A stretch of 64,000 bases of DNA from Pseudomonas tohonis (lineage in GTDB: Bacteria; Pseudomonadota; Gammaproteobacteria; Pseudomonadales; Pseudomonadaceae): contig NZ_AP023189.1 in the NCBI RefSeq assembly GCF_012767755.2, positions 5,768,001 through 5,832,000 of the forward strand. The letters are read 5' to 3'. Shown here one piece after another: positions 9,309 through 25,700 of the stretch. Within the stretch, counting starts at the first letter, position 1. Each line of letters begins with the position of its first letter. Below the pieces are notes generated by a model. That model ran no database searches. It was given only the letters and a program-made list of their open reading frames with translations, and was not told the DNA's origin. Made by a program: the position numbers and the translations under genes.

Positions 9309-10454
9309 ATGATCATCTCCGCCTCCACCGACTACCGCGCCGCCGCCCAGCGCAAGCTGCCGCCCTTCCTGTTCCACTACATCGATGGCGGCGCCTACGC
9401 CGAGTACACGATGCGGCGCAACGTCGAGGACCTCTCCGCCATCGCCCTGCGCCAGCGGGTGTTGAGGAACATGTCCGAGCTCAGCCTCGAGACCCAGCTG
9501 TTCGGCGAGACCCTCGCCATGCCCGTGGCCCTGGCCCCGGTGGGCCTGACCGGCATGTACGCCCGTCGTGGCGAAGTGCAGGCGGCCAAGGCGGCGGCGG
9601 ACAAGGGCATCCCCTTCACCCTCTCCACCGTCTCGGTGTGCCCGATCGAGGAAGTCGCCCCGGCCATCCAGCGCCCCATGTGGTTCCAGCTCTACGTGCT
9701 CAAGGACCGCGGCTTCATGCGCAACGCCCTGGAGCGCGCCAAGGCCGCCGGCGTCACCACCCTGGTGTTCACCGTCGACATGCCCGTGCCCGGCGCCCGC
9801 TACCGCGACGCCCACTCCGGCATGAGCGGCCCCAACGCCGCCATGCGCCGCGTACTGCAAGCCATGACCCACCCCGCCTGGGCCTGGGACGTCGGCCTGC
9901 TGGGCAAGCCCCACGACCTCGGCAACATCTCCGCCTACCGTGGCGACCCCACCGGCCTGGCCGACTACATCGGCTGGCTCGGCGCCAACTTCGACCCCTC
10001 CATCTCCTGGAAGGACCTGGAGTGGATCCGCGAATTCTGGGACGGCCCCATGGTCATCAAGGGCATCCTCGACCCCGAGGACGCCCGTGACGCGGTCACC
10101 TTCGGCGCCGACGGCATCGTCGTCTCAAACCATGGTGGCCGCCAGCTCGACGGCGTGCTCTCCAGCGCCCGCGCCCTGCCCGCCATTGCCGACGCCGTGA
10201 AGGGCGAGCTGAAGATCCTCGCCGACTCCGGCATCCGCACCGGCCTCGACGTGGTGCGCATGCTCGCCCTCGGCGCCGACACCGTGATGCTCGGCCGCGC
10301 CTTCGTCTACGCCCTGGCCGCCGCCGGTGGTGCCGGTGTCAGCAATCTGCTGGAGTTGATCGATAAGGAAATGCGCGTGGCCATGGTGCTCACCGGCGCC
10401 AAGAGCATCGCCGAAATCAGTGCCGACTCGCTGGTACGCGAACTCGGCCGCTGA
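9309..10454 (+). CDS. lldD: FMN-dependent L-lactate dehydrogenase LldD
   Basis: Membrane-associated quinone-dependent enzyme that oxidises L-lactate to pyruvate. The 381-residue product starts [20 protein letters not shown] and belongs to the alpha-hydroxyacid oxidase TIM-barrel family. The catalytic His and the FMN-binding signature are in [10 protein letters not shown] (about residue 275); the Arg of [11 protein letters not shown] and the GRAF phosphate-binding loop follow. Second gene of lldPDE, separated from lldP by the repeat-bearing spacer. Confidence 0.97.
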   Translation: MIISASTDYRAAAQRKLPPFLFHYIDGGAYAEYTMRRNVEDLSAIALRQRVLRNMSELSLETQLFGETLAMPVALAPVGLTGMYARRGEVQAAKAAADKGIPFTLSTVSVCPIEEVAPAIQRPMWFQLYVLKDRGFMRNALERAKAAGVTTLVFTVDMPVPGARYRDAHSGMSGPNAAMRRVLQAMTHPAWAWDVGLLGKPHDLGNISAYRGDPTGLADYIGWLGANFDPSISWKDLEWIREFWDGPMVIKGILDPEDARDAVTFGADGIVVSNHGGRQLDGVLSSARALPAIADAVKGELKILADSGIRTGLDVVRMLALGADTVMLGRAFVYALAAAGGAGVSNLLELIDKEMRVAMVLTGAKSIAEISADSLVRELGR

Positions 10455-10529
10455 CCCGCTGCACCTGATAGAGAACCGACGAGGCCGCCCGAGCGGCCCG
10501 CGCCCACCGTTGATGACAGGACCCGACCG

Positions 10530-13340
<2,811 letters not shown>

Positions 13341-13371
13341 ACCTCAAGCTGCCGTGCCTGGCACGGATTGC

Positions 13372-13397
13372 GCCCCGCACTGTGCGGGGCTTTTTTT
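13372..13397 (+). terminator. Rho-independent terminator of lldPDE
   Basis: GCCCCGCAC paired with GTGCGGGGC and followed by seven T residues; it ends the lactate operon and insulates the adhesin locus. Confidence 0.92.
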
Positions 13398-13584
13398 GCT
13401 CGGCAAAATCGCCTCCCCCTGCCTCTTGGCCAAGCGCAACGGCAAGCGAAACGGCAAGTCGGACGCAATCCGGACCGGGTTTCATCCAGCCTCCCCTTCC
13501 CGACGAAATGCCAGCCCTGGAGCCCGCGAAACCCGTCACGCGAGCGCTCCGCAAATCCTCACGCAGCCCATCTACCGCGCCCCT

Positions 13585-13622
13585 TCGAGGGCTGGCCATC
13601 ATGCCCTCGAAAAATGATGGCC
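13585..13622. promoter_or_regulatory. Interlocked inverted repeats upstream of tpsA
   Basis: Two perfect inverted repeats interleave: TCGAGGG (13585-13591) with CCCTCGA (13604-13610), and GGCCATCAT (13594-13602) with ATGATGGCC (13614-13622). Both cannot form hairpins at once. They lie 42 bp upstream of the suggested -10 and are good candidates for regulator binding. Confidence 0.55.
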
Positions 13623-13641
13623 AATTGTCAGCATTGCTCAG

Positions 13642-13669
13642 TTTCAGGCCAGGGACCCGCTCATATACT
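13642..13669 (+). promoter_or_regulatory. Possible sigma-70 promoter of tpsA
   Basis: A good -10 TATACT (13664-13669) has a poor -35 TTTCAG 16 bases upstream, compatible with a regulated promoter. The rest of the 420-bp gap between lldE and tpsA holds the lld terminator and the interlocked palindromes; no gene is seen. Confidence 0.4.
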
Positions 13670-13760
13670 CGCGCCCAAACCCTTTCCCTGGCCCGCACTC
13701 CGCTGGCACTGCCCGACACCCGCTCGGCAGGCCGCTGTGGCCCTCATCAAGGATCGCGCC

Positions 13761-16700
13761 ATGAACCACGTCTATCGCACCATCTGGAACCACGCCAAAG
13801 GTGTCTGGCAAGTCGTTGGGGAGCACACCACGCGGCAGGGCAAGACCAAGTCGAGCAAATCCGCCAGCGGCGCCGGCCTGCTGGCCATCGGCGCCCTGCT
13901 GAGCCCCGGCCTCTATGCGCAGGGCATCGTCACGGACGGGCGCACGGCCACCAGCGTGGTGCAGAACGGCGCGGTCACCGACATCCGCACCGAGACCATC
14001 CGCAACGGCAACGGCTTCAACTCCTTCTCGCAGTTCAACGTGGGCAGCGGCGAAACCGCCAACCTTTATGTACCGGACTCGGCCAACGCCCTGATCAACA
14101 TCGTTCGCGACCAGCGCAGCGAGATCAACGGCATCCTCAACGGCTACAAGAACGGCCAGATCGGCGGCGACATCTATTTCGCCAACCCCCACGGCATGGT
14201 CGTGGGCGAGTCCGGCGTGATCAACGTCGGCTCCCTCACCGTCACCACCCCGGACAGCGCCTCCCTGGAACGCCTGATCGGCGCCGACGGCAAGATCGAC
14301 GACCTCGCCGTGGCCCAGCTGAAGTCCGGCAACCTGCCCCTTTCCGAGTCCGGCCTGGTCTCCATCCGTGGCCAGGTCAATGCCAAGGGCGCCGTCACCC
14401 TCAGCGCCCGCGACGTCGGCATCGGCGCCAGCGGGCGCGTCACCGCCGGCCAGCAGGCCATGCCGCGCATCGAGCAACTGGTGAACATCGATGGCCTCGA
14501 CAGCGCCGCCGCCATGACCGAGGTGAACGGCGAGATCCGCATCGTCGCCGAGAACGACGTGCTCATCGCCGGCCAGGTGAACACCGACGGCGTCGCCGGC
14601 AAGGCTGCCGGCGAGATCGAGATCCGCGCCGGCCACGACATCACCATCGCCGACGGCGGCAAGGTGTCCGCCTCGGGCCAGGGCGCGCATTCCGATGGCG
14701 GCAGGGTCGTGATCAAGGCCAAGCAGCAGACCACCCTGGCCAAGGGCGGCGCCGTCGCGGCCAACGCCGGCAGCAGCGGCAATGGCGGCAACGTCGAACT
14801 CTCCGCCGACGAGCGCGTGACCTGGGCCGGCACCCTGGAGGCCAAGTCAGGCCAGGGCGGCGCCGCCGGCCACGTGCTGATCGACCCGCGCGAAATCAAC
14901 CTCACCCAGGACCAGCGCCTGGGCGGCACGAACTACAGCCTGCAGGCCTCGGAGAAGATCAGCGTCGCCGACGGCGTGATGATCTCCACCCGCGACATCG
15001 CCAACTACCAGACCGCCAGCCAGCAGGAACACCGCGACGCGGTCTCCCTCGGCGACTCCGGCGACATCACCCTGGAAGCGCCGACCATCGTCCTCGGCCA
15101 GAACGCCAAGCTCTACGCCCACACCAACAACGCCGCCTTCGAAGCCGGCGACGTCACCCTCAAGGCCATCGCCGCCGAAGGCGCCCTGCTCACCCCCGGC
15201 ATCCTCGTCGGCGTGGGCAGCAACAAGACCGAAATCACCCTGGGTGCCGGCGCCGAGATCCGTGGCGGCCAGGTCACCATCAGCGCCGAGTCCTCCACCG
15301 CGCTGACCGACAGCCTGTCCAGCGACGGCCTGTACAACGGCGTCGACGCCAACGGCCACCCCATCGCCCAGGTCCTCGACGACGACGAGCTGGAAGAACA
15401 GCGCCAGGCCCTGGCCGACGCCGGTGTCGAGACCGACGACGACGGCGGCAGCGACTTCTTCGGCGGCCTGCTCGACACCCTCGCCAGCAGCGGCCTGCTG
15501 GCCTCGGTGCAAGTGCTCGATGCGCAATCGAAGGTCAACATCGGCGATGGCGTGAGCATCATCGGCAGCAACGACGTGAACATCTCGTCCCACGCCAGCA
15601 CCAACGCCCAGGCCGAGGTCGCCGACCTGCCGGTGGGCGCCGTGGTCTCGGTGACCAACACCGACGCCCAGCTCAACGTCGGCCAGAACGCCCGCATCGA
15701 ATCCCTGGGCGGCAACGTCAACCTCAAGAGCCAGTCCGACACCACCGTGGAAACCGCGGTGGAAGCCGGCGCCCTCGAAGGCCTGCCGGTCACCCTCACC
15801 GCCAACGTCACCTCGGCCAAGGGCCGCGCCACCACCACCGTCGGCTCCGGCAGCCTGATCAAGGCCGCCTTCGACGCCAGCGTCAGCGCCGAGCAGGTCA
15901 AGGTGTTCGACGTCAGCGCCCAGGCCGGCGATGCCGAAGGCGCCATCGGCGTCTCGGTGCTGGTCGCCCTCTCCGACCTGCAGGCCCGCAACGATTTCAA
16001 CGGCACCCTGGAAGCCGGCGGCAACGCCACCCTGGAAGCCAAGGTGGACACCCAGTCCAACCACCACGAAGCCGCCGTGATGCTCGGCGACGAGAACAAG
16101 ATCGTCGCCACCCTGGAGGAGAAGATCGGCGAGGCCGGCGAAGACCCGACCGAGCTGCTGCAGGCCAAGACCAAGGACGGCATCAAGGAACTGCTGAAGA
16201 AGCTCGTCGAGAAGGGCGAGGAAGAAGAAGGCGAGAAAGGCGGCAGCGAGCAGAGCAAGGGCTTCCTCGACGAGCTGGGCGCCGCCGGTGCCCTGGCCTA
16301 CATCAACCACGACAACCAGGCCCTGCTGACCCTGGGCGGCCAGGCCAAGGTCAAGGCCGGCCAGGATGCCAGCCTCAACGCCGAGGTCACCGACCTCCTG
16401 GATTCCACCGTCTCCTCGGTGATCTCCGACAAGAAGAACGCCGACAAGCCGTTCGACTTCAGCACCGAGAGCACCGGCAAGAAGAACGGCGTGGGCGTCG
16501 CCATCCTCATCAGCAACCAGGACAACGACGCGGTGCTGACCGTGCGCCCGGGTGCCGAGCTGGACGCCATGCAGGCCCTCAGCCTGAACGCCAGGACCAG
16601 CCTGCCGTGGCTCGACCAGAGCCGCCTGTCCAACCTGATCAAGGCCTTCAGCGCCGACAACCTCAGCGACTTCCTGCAAACCATCAACGAAGGCCAGATG

Positions 16701-19700
16701 TTCAGCACCTGGGTCAACGCCGCCACCGCCGTCTCCGGCGAAGGCGCCCAGGACAGCGGCACCACCCTCAGCGGCATGGTCGACATCAACCACGTCGGCC
16801 TCAACGCCAAGGTGGACGTCGCCGACGGCGTCAACATCAACCAGGACCTGGCCTACCGCGGCCAGGAACAGACCGTCGACATCGAGGCCCGCACCGAGTC
16901 GCAGATGGTCAACGTCGCCGCCGACCCGGGCCTGTTCAACAACGAAGGCGGCAAGAACGGCTTCGGTGCCGGTCTCATCGCCGGCATCTACAACAACAGC
17001 GCCCAGGCCACCGTCGGCGCGGTGAACCTCTATGCCAGCGAGCTGAACGTCAACGCCGTCACCGACGTCGACATCCTCAACTACGCGGTGGCCGGCTCCA
17101 AGGGCGGCACCAATGCCCTCAGCGGCTCGATCTCCGTCTCCGTGCTGGACAACACCACCCGTGCCGGCATCGACGACGGCGCCAATCTGGTGGTGAGCGA
17201 CGAGAACGGCGGCAGCGGCGATATCAACATCGGAGCCCGCGACGAGACCGACAGCCTGACCATCACCGGCGGCGTGGTGAAATCCACCAGCAAGGCCGCC
17301 GGCGTCGCCGTCGGCGTGCACGCCTTCGACCGCACCACCGAAGCCTGGCTCGGCAGCCGCGAAACCCAGCTCGCCGCCGGCTCCGTGGCCGCGTCCGGCG
17401 GCCTCAAGGTCGGCGCCAGCGCCGACGGCCGCATCGGCAACTACGCCCTCTCCGTGGCCCTGACCGCACCGCCGGCACCGAGCACCCAGCCCGCCGCGCA
17501 ATCGCGCGAGGGCACCGGCTCCTTCGGCATCAACATCTCCGGTTCGGCGGCGGTGAACACCCTCGACAACCTGGTTCGCGCGCGCATCACCGACAACCTC
17601 GACATCGATGCCGGTGCGGTCAACGTGCAAGCCAGCGACGACACCGCGCTGCACGCCATCGCCGGCGGCGCCGCCGTCTCCAGCAACACCGGCAACGGCG
17701 TCGGCCTGGCCGGCGCCTACACCCAGAACACCGTGGACGCCCTGGTCGAGGCCGAGCTGGCCGCCACCGGCGACGTCACCGCGCGCCGCCTCGACATCAC
17801 CGCCGACAACGAAGCCAGCGCCCTGTCGATCTCCGCCGGCGTGTCCGCCAGCGCTTCGGCCAGCAGCTACCAGGTGGCCGGCTCGGTGAGCGTCAACGCC
17901 ATCGACAGCACCACCCGCGCACGCCTCGCCGACGGCGCCATCGATGCCGTCGACGGCGTCAACGTCAGCGCCCGCGACGACTCCAGCATCCACGCCGTGG
18001 CCGGTGCCGCCAGCTTCGGCGGCAAGGCCGGCGTCGGTGCGGGCCTGTCGATCAACAGCATCGACGGCGCCACCGAAGCGGTGGCCGACGACCTGCGTCG
18101 CCTCGACAGCGCCGCCGGCCTCACCCTCGACGCCAGCAGCGACGCCGACCTGGTCTCGGTGGCCGCCGCCATGGGCTACTCCAACAAGTACGCCTTCGAC
18201 GGCGCCGTGGCCATCAACCAGCTGGACCACGACACCCTCGCCGCCCTGCGTGGCAGCCACGGCCTCAACCTCGGCGGCGCCCTGGCGGTGGACGCCGGCA
18301 ACACCAGCAGCATCTGGACCGCCTCGGGCTCCGCCGCCATCGGCAACGACGGCGCCATGGGGGCCAGCTTCGGCTACAACACCATCAGCGACCGCGTCAG
18401 CGCCGAGATCCTCGACAGCGACGCCGAAGCCGCCAGCATCGCCGTGCAGGCGAACCAGCAGAGCGACATCAACGCCCTGGTCGCCGGTGGCGCCGTGGCG
18501 GCGCGCTCCTCCGCCGTGGCCGGCTCCATCGCCATCAACACCATCGACAACCGCACCAGCGCCCGCACCGACGACTCCAGCCTGACCAGCCACGGCTCGC
18601 TGCTGGTGAACGCCCAGGACGCCTCGCGCATCCGCAGCCTCACCGGTGCCCTGGCCTATGGCGGCCAGGGTGCGGGCATCGGCATCGCCGGTTCCTATAA
18701 CCAGATCGCCGGCGCGGTCTACGCCGGCATCAACGGCGGCAACCTCCAGGCCGGTGACCTGGTGCGTGTCAGCGCCCTGCGCAACCAGCAGCTGCAATCC
18801 CTGGCCGCGGGCGCCGCGGTCGGCAACAACGTCGGTGTCGCCGGCTCCGTGGCCGTCAATATGGTCGGCGGCGCCACCCTCGCCGAGATCGGCGACGGCG
18901 CCCAGGTCCACAGCGACGGCAGCCTGCTGCTGACCGCGCGCTCCGACAGCGACATCGAAACCGTGGCCGGCGCCCTGGGCGTTGGCCTTTCCGGTGTCGG
19001 CCTCGCCGGCGCGGTGGCGGTCAACCAGCTCGAAGGCACCACCACCGCCCGCGTCACCGGCGCTTCCACCCACCTCGGCGCCGACGGCCAGGGCGCTTCC
19101 CGCGCCATCGACAACGGTCAGCTCAACGGCAACATGGGCAGCGACCTGCGTGATCGCACCCTGCAGGAAAGCATCAACGGCATCGGCGTCGTCGCCAGCA
19201 GCACCGACGAGATCGACACCGTCTCCGTCAGCGTCGGCGGCGGTTCCAGCGTCGGCGTGGCCGGCGCGGTCACCGTCAACAGGGTGGGCGGTTCCACCCT
19301 GGCCCAGGTCAGCGGCGCCACCCTCGACAGCGACGCCGCCACCCAGGTCGGCGCCTACCACCACACCCGCGTCACCACCGGCAACGGTGCCGGCGCGGGC
19401 GGCGGCACCGCCGGGGTCGGCGTGTCCACCACCACCAACATCCTCGACCACGACACCCAGGCCCTGGTCGCCAACGCCACCCTCGGCAGCGACGCCGGCA
19501 TCGGCGTCAACGCCCGCGCCACCCATGACCTCAACGCCGTGGTCGTCGGCGCCGCCATCGGCGGTACCGCCGGGGTCAACGGCTCGGTAGCCGTCACCAC
19601 CCTGGCCGGCACCGTGCGCAGCAACGTGCAGGGCTCCAGCCTGCGCAGCGACGCCGGCGGCATCGAGATCGCCGCCGACGCCGACAACGACCTCGACATA

Positions 19701-22700
19701 GTCGCCGGCGGCGTGGCCGGTGGCGGTGTGGCCGGCGTCGGCGCCACCGTCATCGTCACCGACCTCAGCCAGCGCACCGAGGCCTCCACCTCCGGCGCCA
19801 CCCGCCTGGACGCCAGCGGCCTCACCGCCATCGACGCCAGCGCCGCCCAGGACGTGACCATCGTCGGCTTCACCGGCGCCGGTGGCGGCACCGCCGGCGT
19901 GGCCGGTACCGTCAACGTGCTGGTCGCCAAGGGCCAGACCCTCGCCGGCGTGGGCGCGGGCAGCCAGATCAACACCCAGCTGGGCGGCGCCCAGCAGGAC
20001 GTGCGCGTGCACGCCCAGGACAGCCTCGAAACCACCGACGTGCTCGGCACCGCCGGTGTCGGCGGCGTGGCAGGCGTCGGTGCCGGTGCCGACGTGCAGG
20101 TGGTGCGCAGCGGCGCCATCGCCAGCGTCGGCGACGGCGCCACGGTCAAGGCCGGCCGCGACATCACGGTCGAAGCCGGGAACAGCCGCGACATCGACTC
20201 CGTCTCCATCGCCGCCGCCGGTGGTGGCTACGTCGGCGCGGGCGCCGGCGTCTCGGTGGTCAGCGTCGCTTCCGGCGCCTCCTCCCAGGCCACCGGCAGC
20301 CTCGACAACAGCATCCGCAACGCCCAGAACGTCGCCCGCAACTCCGGCCTCAACGGCCAGATGGGCAACGGCTTCTCAGGCTCCAGCCAGCTGCAGGCCG
20401 GCATCAACGCCAACCAGCAGACCATCAGCCCCAACGACACCTTCCTCAGCACCCCGGACGGCACCGCCTACTCCGCCGCCGCGCGGGTCGGCAACGCCAC
20501 CCTGGATGCCGGCCGCAACGTCACCGTCAGCGCCCACAACAGCACCGACGCCCTCAGCGAGGCGGCCGGCGTGGCCGGTGGCCTGGTGGGCGCCGGTGCC
20601 GGCGTCGCGGTGATCAACGTCGGCGACCGCAGCCTGGCGGAACTGGGCGGCACCCTGCGTGCCGGCGGCAACGTGCGCATCAGCGCCGAAGACGGCCAGG
20701 ACGGCACCACCCAGGCTCTCGCCCAGGCGGGCGGGGGCGGCCTGGTGGGCCTCGGCGCCGCCGTGGCGGTGAGCGAGAAATCCAGCCAGACCACCGCGCG
20801 CATCCTCGACGGCACCCACATCACCGCCGGAGGCGCCCTCAGCGTCGACGCCGACCTCGACCACGCCCTCAAGGCGCAGACCGTCGGCGTCAGTGCCGGC
20901 GGCGTGGCCGTGGGCGCGAGCATCGCCACCTCCAGCAGCAGCGGCCAGGCCCAGGCGCTGGTGGGCAAGAACGTGCAGGTCAGCGCCGGCAGCCTCGCCG
21001 TCGACGCCAGCGCGCGCTCCAGCAACAACGTCGACGCCGTCGGCGTCAGCGGCGGCATCGTCGCCGGCAACGCGGTGGTCGCCACCGCCAGCGATCGCAC
21101 CAGCGCCCGCGCCTGGGTCGACGATGGCAGCCGCGTCACCACCCAGGGCGCCATCGGCATCCGCGCCAGCACCGACCCGATGACCCGCGCCTTCGCCATC
21201 GGCGCTTCCGTGGGCGCCGGCGCCATCGGTGCCAGCGTCGCCACCGCCAACGTCGACAACAGCGTGCAGGCCGGCACCGGCGCGGTGAACCTCACCGGCG
21301 GCTCGCTGGAGGTGGACGCATCCGCCCAGCGCACCCGCAGCCAGAGCGCCGAAGCCCAGGCCGTGGGCGCCAGCGGCGGCGCCCTGATGGGCCTGAACGC
21401 CACCGTCGCCAGCGCCAACCTGGACACCGACGTGCTCGCCGACCTCGGCCAGGGCACCCAGCTCGCCATCACCGGCAACGCCGCGGTGAAGGCCAGCGAC
21501 GCCACCCGGGTCAAGACCGACGCCACCGGCATCGCCGTCGGCGGCCTGCTGGCCATCGGCGCCAACGTCGGCCTCGCCGACATCGACGCCACCCAGCGCG
21601 TGCGCTTCGGCGCCACCGGGCTGGTGGGCGGCACCCTCGCCCTCTCCGCCACCGGCAGCAACGGCATCAGCGGCGACGCGGTGGCCGGCAGCGGCGGCGT
21701 GGTCGCCGGCAGCGCCTCCACCCTCAACCTCGACGCCACCAGCACCACCACCGTCGACGTGCTGGGCAACACCAACATCCTCACCGGCCGTACCGACGTG
21801 CTCGCCGAGCACCGCCTCGACTACGCCGCCGACAGCGACTCGATCCAGGCCGCCATGGTCGGCGCCTCGGGCACCTTCATCGACCTCGACCTGGGCGCCA
21901 CCACCCAGGTGCTGGTGCGCGACGGTGCCCGCGTGGCCGCCCTCGACGGCCTCGACATCGAAGCCCACACCATCACCCAGGGCGGCGCCGAGGCCTTCTC
22001 CGGCTCGGGCGGCGTGATCAGCGGCAGCGCCGTGCTGGTCGACAACACGATCCGCGACACCACCCGCATCCAGGTCGGCAACAACGTCGGCCTGGCCACC
22101 GTGGGCAGCCCGCTGGACATCGACAAGGGCCACCTGCGCCTCAGCGCCCACAACACCATGCGCGCCGCCGACACCGGCAAGCTGTCCGCCGGTGGCGCCA
22201 TCGCCGCCCCCTACGCGGGCACCGAGATGGACGTGGACGTCACCAACCAGGTGACCTTCGGCGACAACCTGAGCATGAAGAGCAGCGGCCTGCTGCAGGT
22301 GGGCGCGTACAGCGACACCCGCGCCAGCACCAATGCCCGCGTGGACGTCTACGGCCTGGTGGGCGCCGGTGGCGGCGATTCGAAGATCGACCTGACCGCC
22401 GCCCAGCTGATCCGCTTCGGCGCCAACGCCGATCTGCTCGGCTACGGCAACCTCGGCCTGCGCGCCGGCCAGAGCGCCGACGGCAACCTGGCCAACGACA
22501 TCCGCGCCACCGCCAGCACGGTGGTGGTCAACAACACGCTGATCCCGGTGACGGCGGTTCTCGATGCCGACGCCACCGCCACCACCACCAACGACCTGGT
22601 GTTCGGCACCGGCGCCCTGGTGCGCTCGGTGCGCAACGTCGACCTGATCGCCACCAACGGCGCGGTCACCGCCAGCGGCGGCGGCGTGGGCAAGAACCCC

Positions 22701-25700
22701 TACCTGGCGCTGTTCTCCAGCGAGCAGACCACCCGCTCCGACCGGGTCAACCAGCTGGCCAGCCTCAACCTCGCCAACAGCCGCGTGGTGGCGGGCGCGG
22801 GCAACCGGCAGGAGGTCTACTGGGACGGCAACCAGCTGCGTACCGTGTCGTCGCTCAACGACCTGAGCGTGCAGTACAAGGCCGCCGGCAGCGCCGGCGC
22901 CTTCCGCCCGCTGGCCGAGATCGACGCCACCCTGGCCAGCCTCAACCAGCAGCTCGCCGGCCTCACCCCGGGCTCGGCCGCGTACACCAGCCTCAACGAC
23001 CAGATCACCCTCTACACCCAGATGCGCGCCAGCACCGCGCAATCCCTGGGGGCCGGCGCCAACGGCAACACCACCGTGGACAGCCTGGTGATCGGCGACC
23101 TCATCGCCGGTGCCGGTGACATCCGCGTCGGGGCCGACCGCATCCAGCAGTCCGGTGCCAACCTGACCGCCTACGGCGCGCCGACGGTGATCATCCACAA
23201 CAGCTCCGACGACTACCTGGTGACCAACGGCATCCTGGTCTCCGCCGCCGGCACCGGCAGCATCACCTCCACCGGCGCGGCCAAGCTGGCCAACAGCGGC
23301 GCCACGCTGACCGAGGTGAAGCGCTCGCAGTCCGACTACTACGACGCCACCCAGCGCCCGAGCGTGCCTTCGATCGTCATCGAGAACACCTACGACACCA
23401 ACCTGGCGGGCAACACCAGCCCCGCGCCGGGCATCCTGGTGCTGGGCGACATCGAGAACCTCAAGGGCAACACCTCGCTGAGCAACACCTCGGGCAACGT
23501 CTCACAGTTCGCCACCATCGAGAGCTACCAGCTGAGCATGAACGTGCCCAACGGCGACCTGTTCGTCAGCCTGCCGGGCCGCAGCTGGAACCTGGCCTCG
23601 GTGCAATCCGAATGGGCCAACGTCATCAACGGCCTGAACCCGAGCAGCCTCAGCAGCGGCCGCAACGTTCCCGACGCCATCGCCGAGTTCGCCGCCAACG
23701 TGGTCTACAACGGCTCCTACGCCTTCACCAGCAAGGAAGCCTTCACCGACTACCTGATCCGCAACTACGGCAGCGGCAACGGCACCGACCAGCAGATCAT
23801 CCTCGACGGCATGGTCCGCGGTTATTGGGAGACCGACGACGACAACACCGCCAACCGCGTCTGGTTCAAGGACACCCGCTACGAGTACAGCGGCAACATG
23901 TCGGCCAGCGACCACAACTGGCTGACCAACAACACCGGTGTGTGGGATTGGCGCTACACCATGATGCAGGCCTACAAGACGCAGAACAGCGCGGCCCTCG
24001 GCCAGTCCGACACCTCGGGCTCCACCGCCAGCGCCCTGCGCGTGGGCGGCGCCCTGGCGATCAACGCGAAGAACATCAACATCAACGCCGGCATCGAAGT
24101 GGGCGCGCGCACCGACTGGTCGCTGAACCTGGGCGCCGCCGCGGCCGCCGAGATCGCCAGCATCGCCAACGGCAACGGCCTGGTGCGCCTGAACAACGTC
24201 AGCGGCATCGCCGACGGCAACGGCGCCGACGAGGTCCCGGTGGTGTACTGGGACTCGGACAAGCAGCGCATCCAGGTGCAGCGCATCAACGCCGCCGGCG
24301 GCGGCTCGGTGTCGCTGACCGGCAACATCATCAACACCAACACGGTGGGCAACATCGTCGTCAACTCCGGTTACGGCGATGTCGAGATCAACAACACCAC
24401 CGGCCGCGACCTGATGCTCACCGACATCGACCTGGGCAACGGTGGCCAGAGCGTGGTGCGCATCACAGACACCCTCAAGCACTGGGGCGACGGCCGCGCG
24501 CAGACCTGGTGGTACGTCAACCAGGCCGGCCAGGACAGCGTCTCGGTCTACAACAACGCCAACGGCGCCACCGCCCTCACCGGCGCCAGCCTGGCGAGCG
24601 TGATCGGCCGCGATTTCACCTACACCCCGCAGGCCGGCGCCCGCTACGAGTGGACCCAGGACTACCACATCACCCGTACCTACACCGGCCCCACCAGCAT
24701 CTCGGGCAAGAGCGACGAGATCCCCGGCAACCTGGGCAACTGGGTGAGCGAGATCGCCACCGCCGACGGCAAGGCCTACCTGACCAGCGCCGGCGACGTG
24801 GTGGTCCGCGCCGTGACCGGTAACGACCAGGCCTTCATGCAGTGGGCCGACGCCGACATCGGCTACACCACCGTGCGCGCCACCTCCAACGGCGACGAGT
24901 GGGGCGGCTACTACGCCGGGGCCACCTTCGACCTGGCCACCGACATCCAGATGACCGTCACCAACAGCGTGAAGGCCGACCACGCCATCCCGATCCGCTT
25001 CGTCGGCAACAGCGAGTCGCGCCTGCAGGTGGATTCCGGCTCCAACGTGCTGATCGGCGGCGCCATCCGCAACGACGTCGGCACCAGCACCTTCGACGTC
25101 ACCGGCTCGCTGCTGCAGGCCGGTGGCTCGCTCCAGGGCAAGGACCTGGTGCTCAACGCCAGCGCCGGCATCGGCAGCGCCAGCGACGCGCTCAAGCTGA
25201 TCGATTCCCGCGTGGCCGGTGCCTCGGTCAGCGCCAGCAGCCAGGGCGACATCTTCCTGGCCAGCAGCGGCGACTTCTACGCCAAGTCGATCCAGACCAC
25301 GGGCGACGTCACCGTCAACGCGGTCGGCGGCATCTACCAGCACGCCAATGCCGTGGGCGTCTCCATCGGCGGCGACGTACTCAACCTGCACTCGGGCTCG
25401 GGCAGCTCCATCGGCGGCGTGAACAGCCCGCTGGTCACCCAGAGCAACGAGATCAACGCCTCCGCCCCGGGCAGCGTCACCCTCACCCAGGGCAGCGGCA
25501 ACATGAACGTCGGCTACATCGAGTCGCTGTTCGGCAACGTCGAGCTCAACACCCCGAGCGGGCAGATCCTCGGCGCCGCGCCCAAGGGCGAGGACCAGGA
25601 CGCCAAGCTGCAGGAGAAGATCGCCGAATGGGAGGCCATGGGCCTCACCGATGCCAACCACGCGCAGAGCACCATCAATGGCTACGAGAATCGGGTGGAG

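Noticed and set aside
16200..16265. Glu/Lys/Gly-rich stretch in TpsA as a possible separate domain or frameshift
   Set aside because: The reading frame continues without interruption and the segment looks like a short linker.
14847..20012. 1721-codon minus-strand open frame opposite tpsA
   Set aside because: The mirror image of Ala/Gly/Val repeats; no start context or domain. tpsA on the plus strand has ESPR, TPS domain and partner gene.
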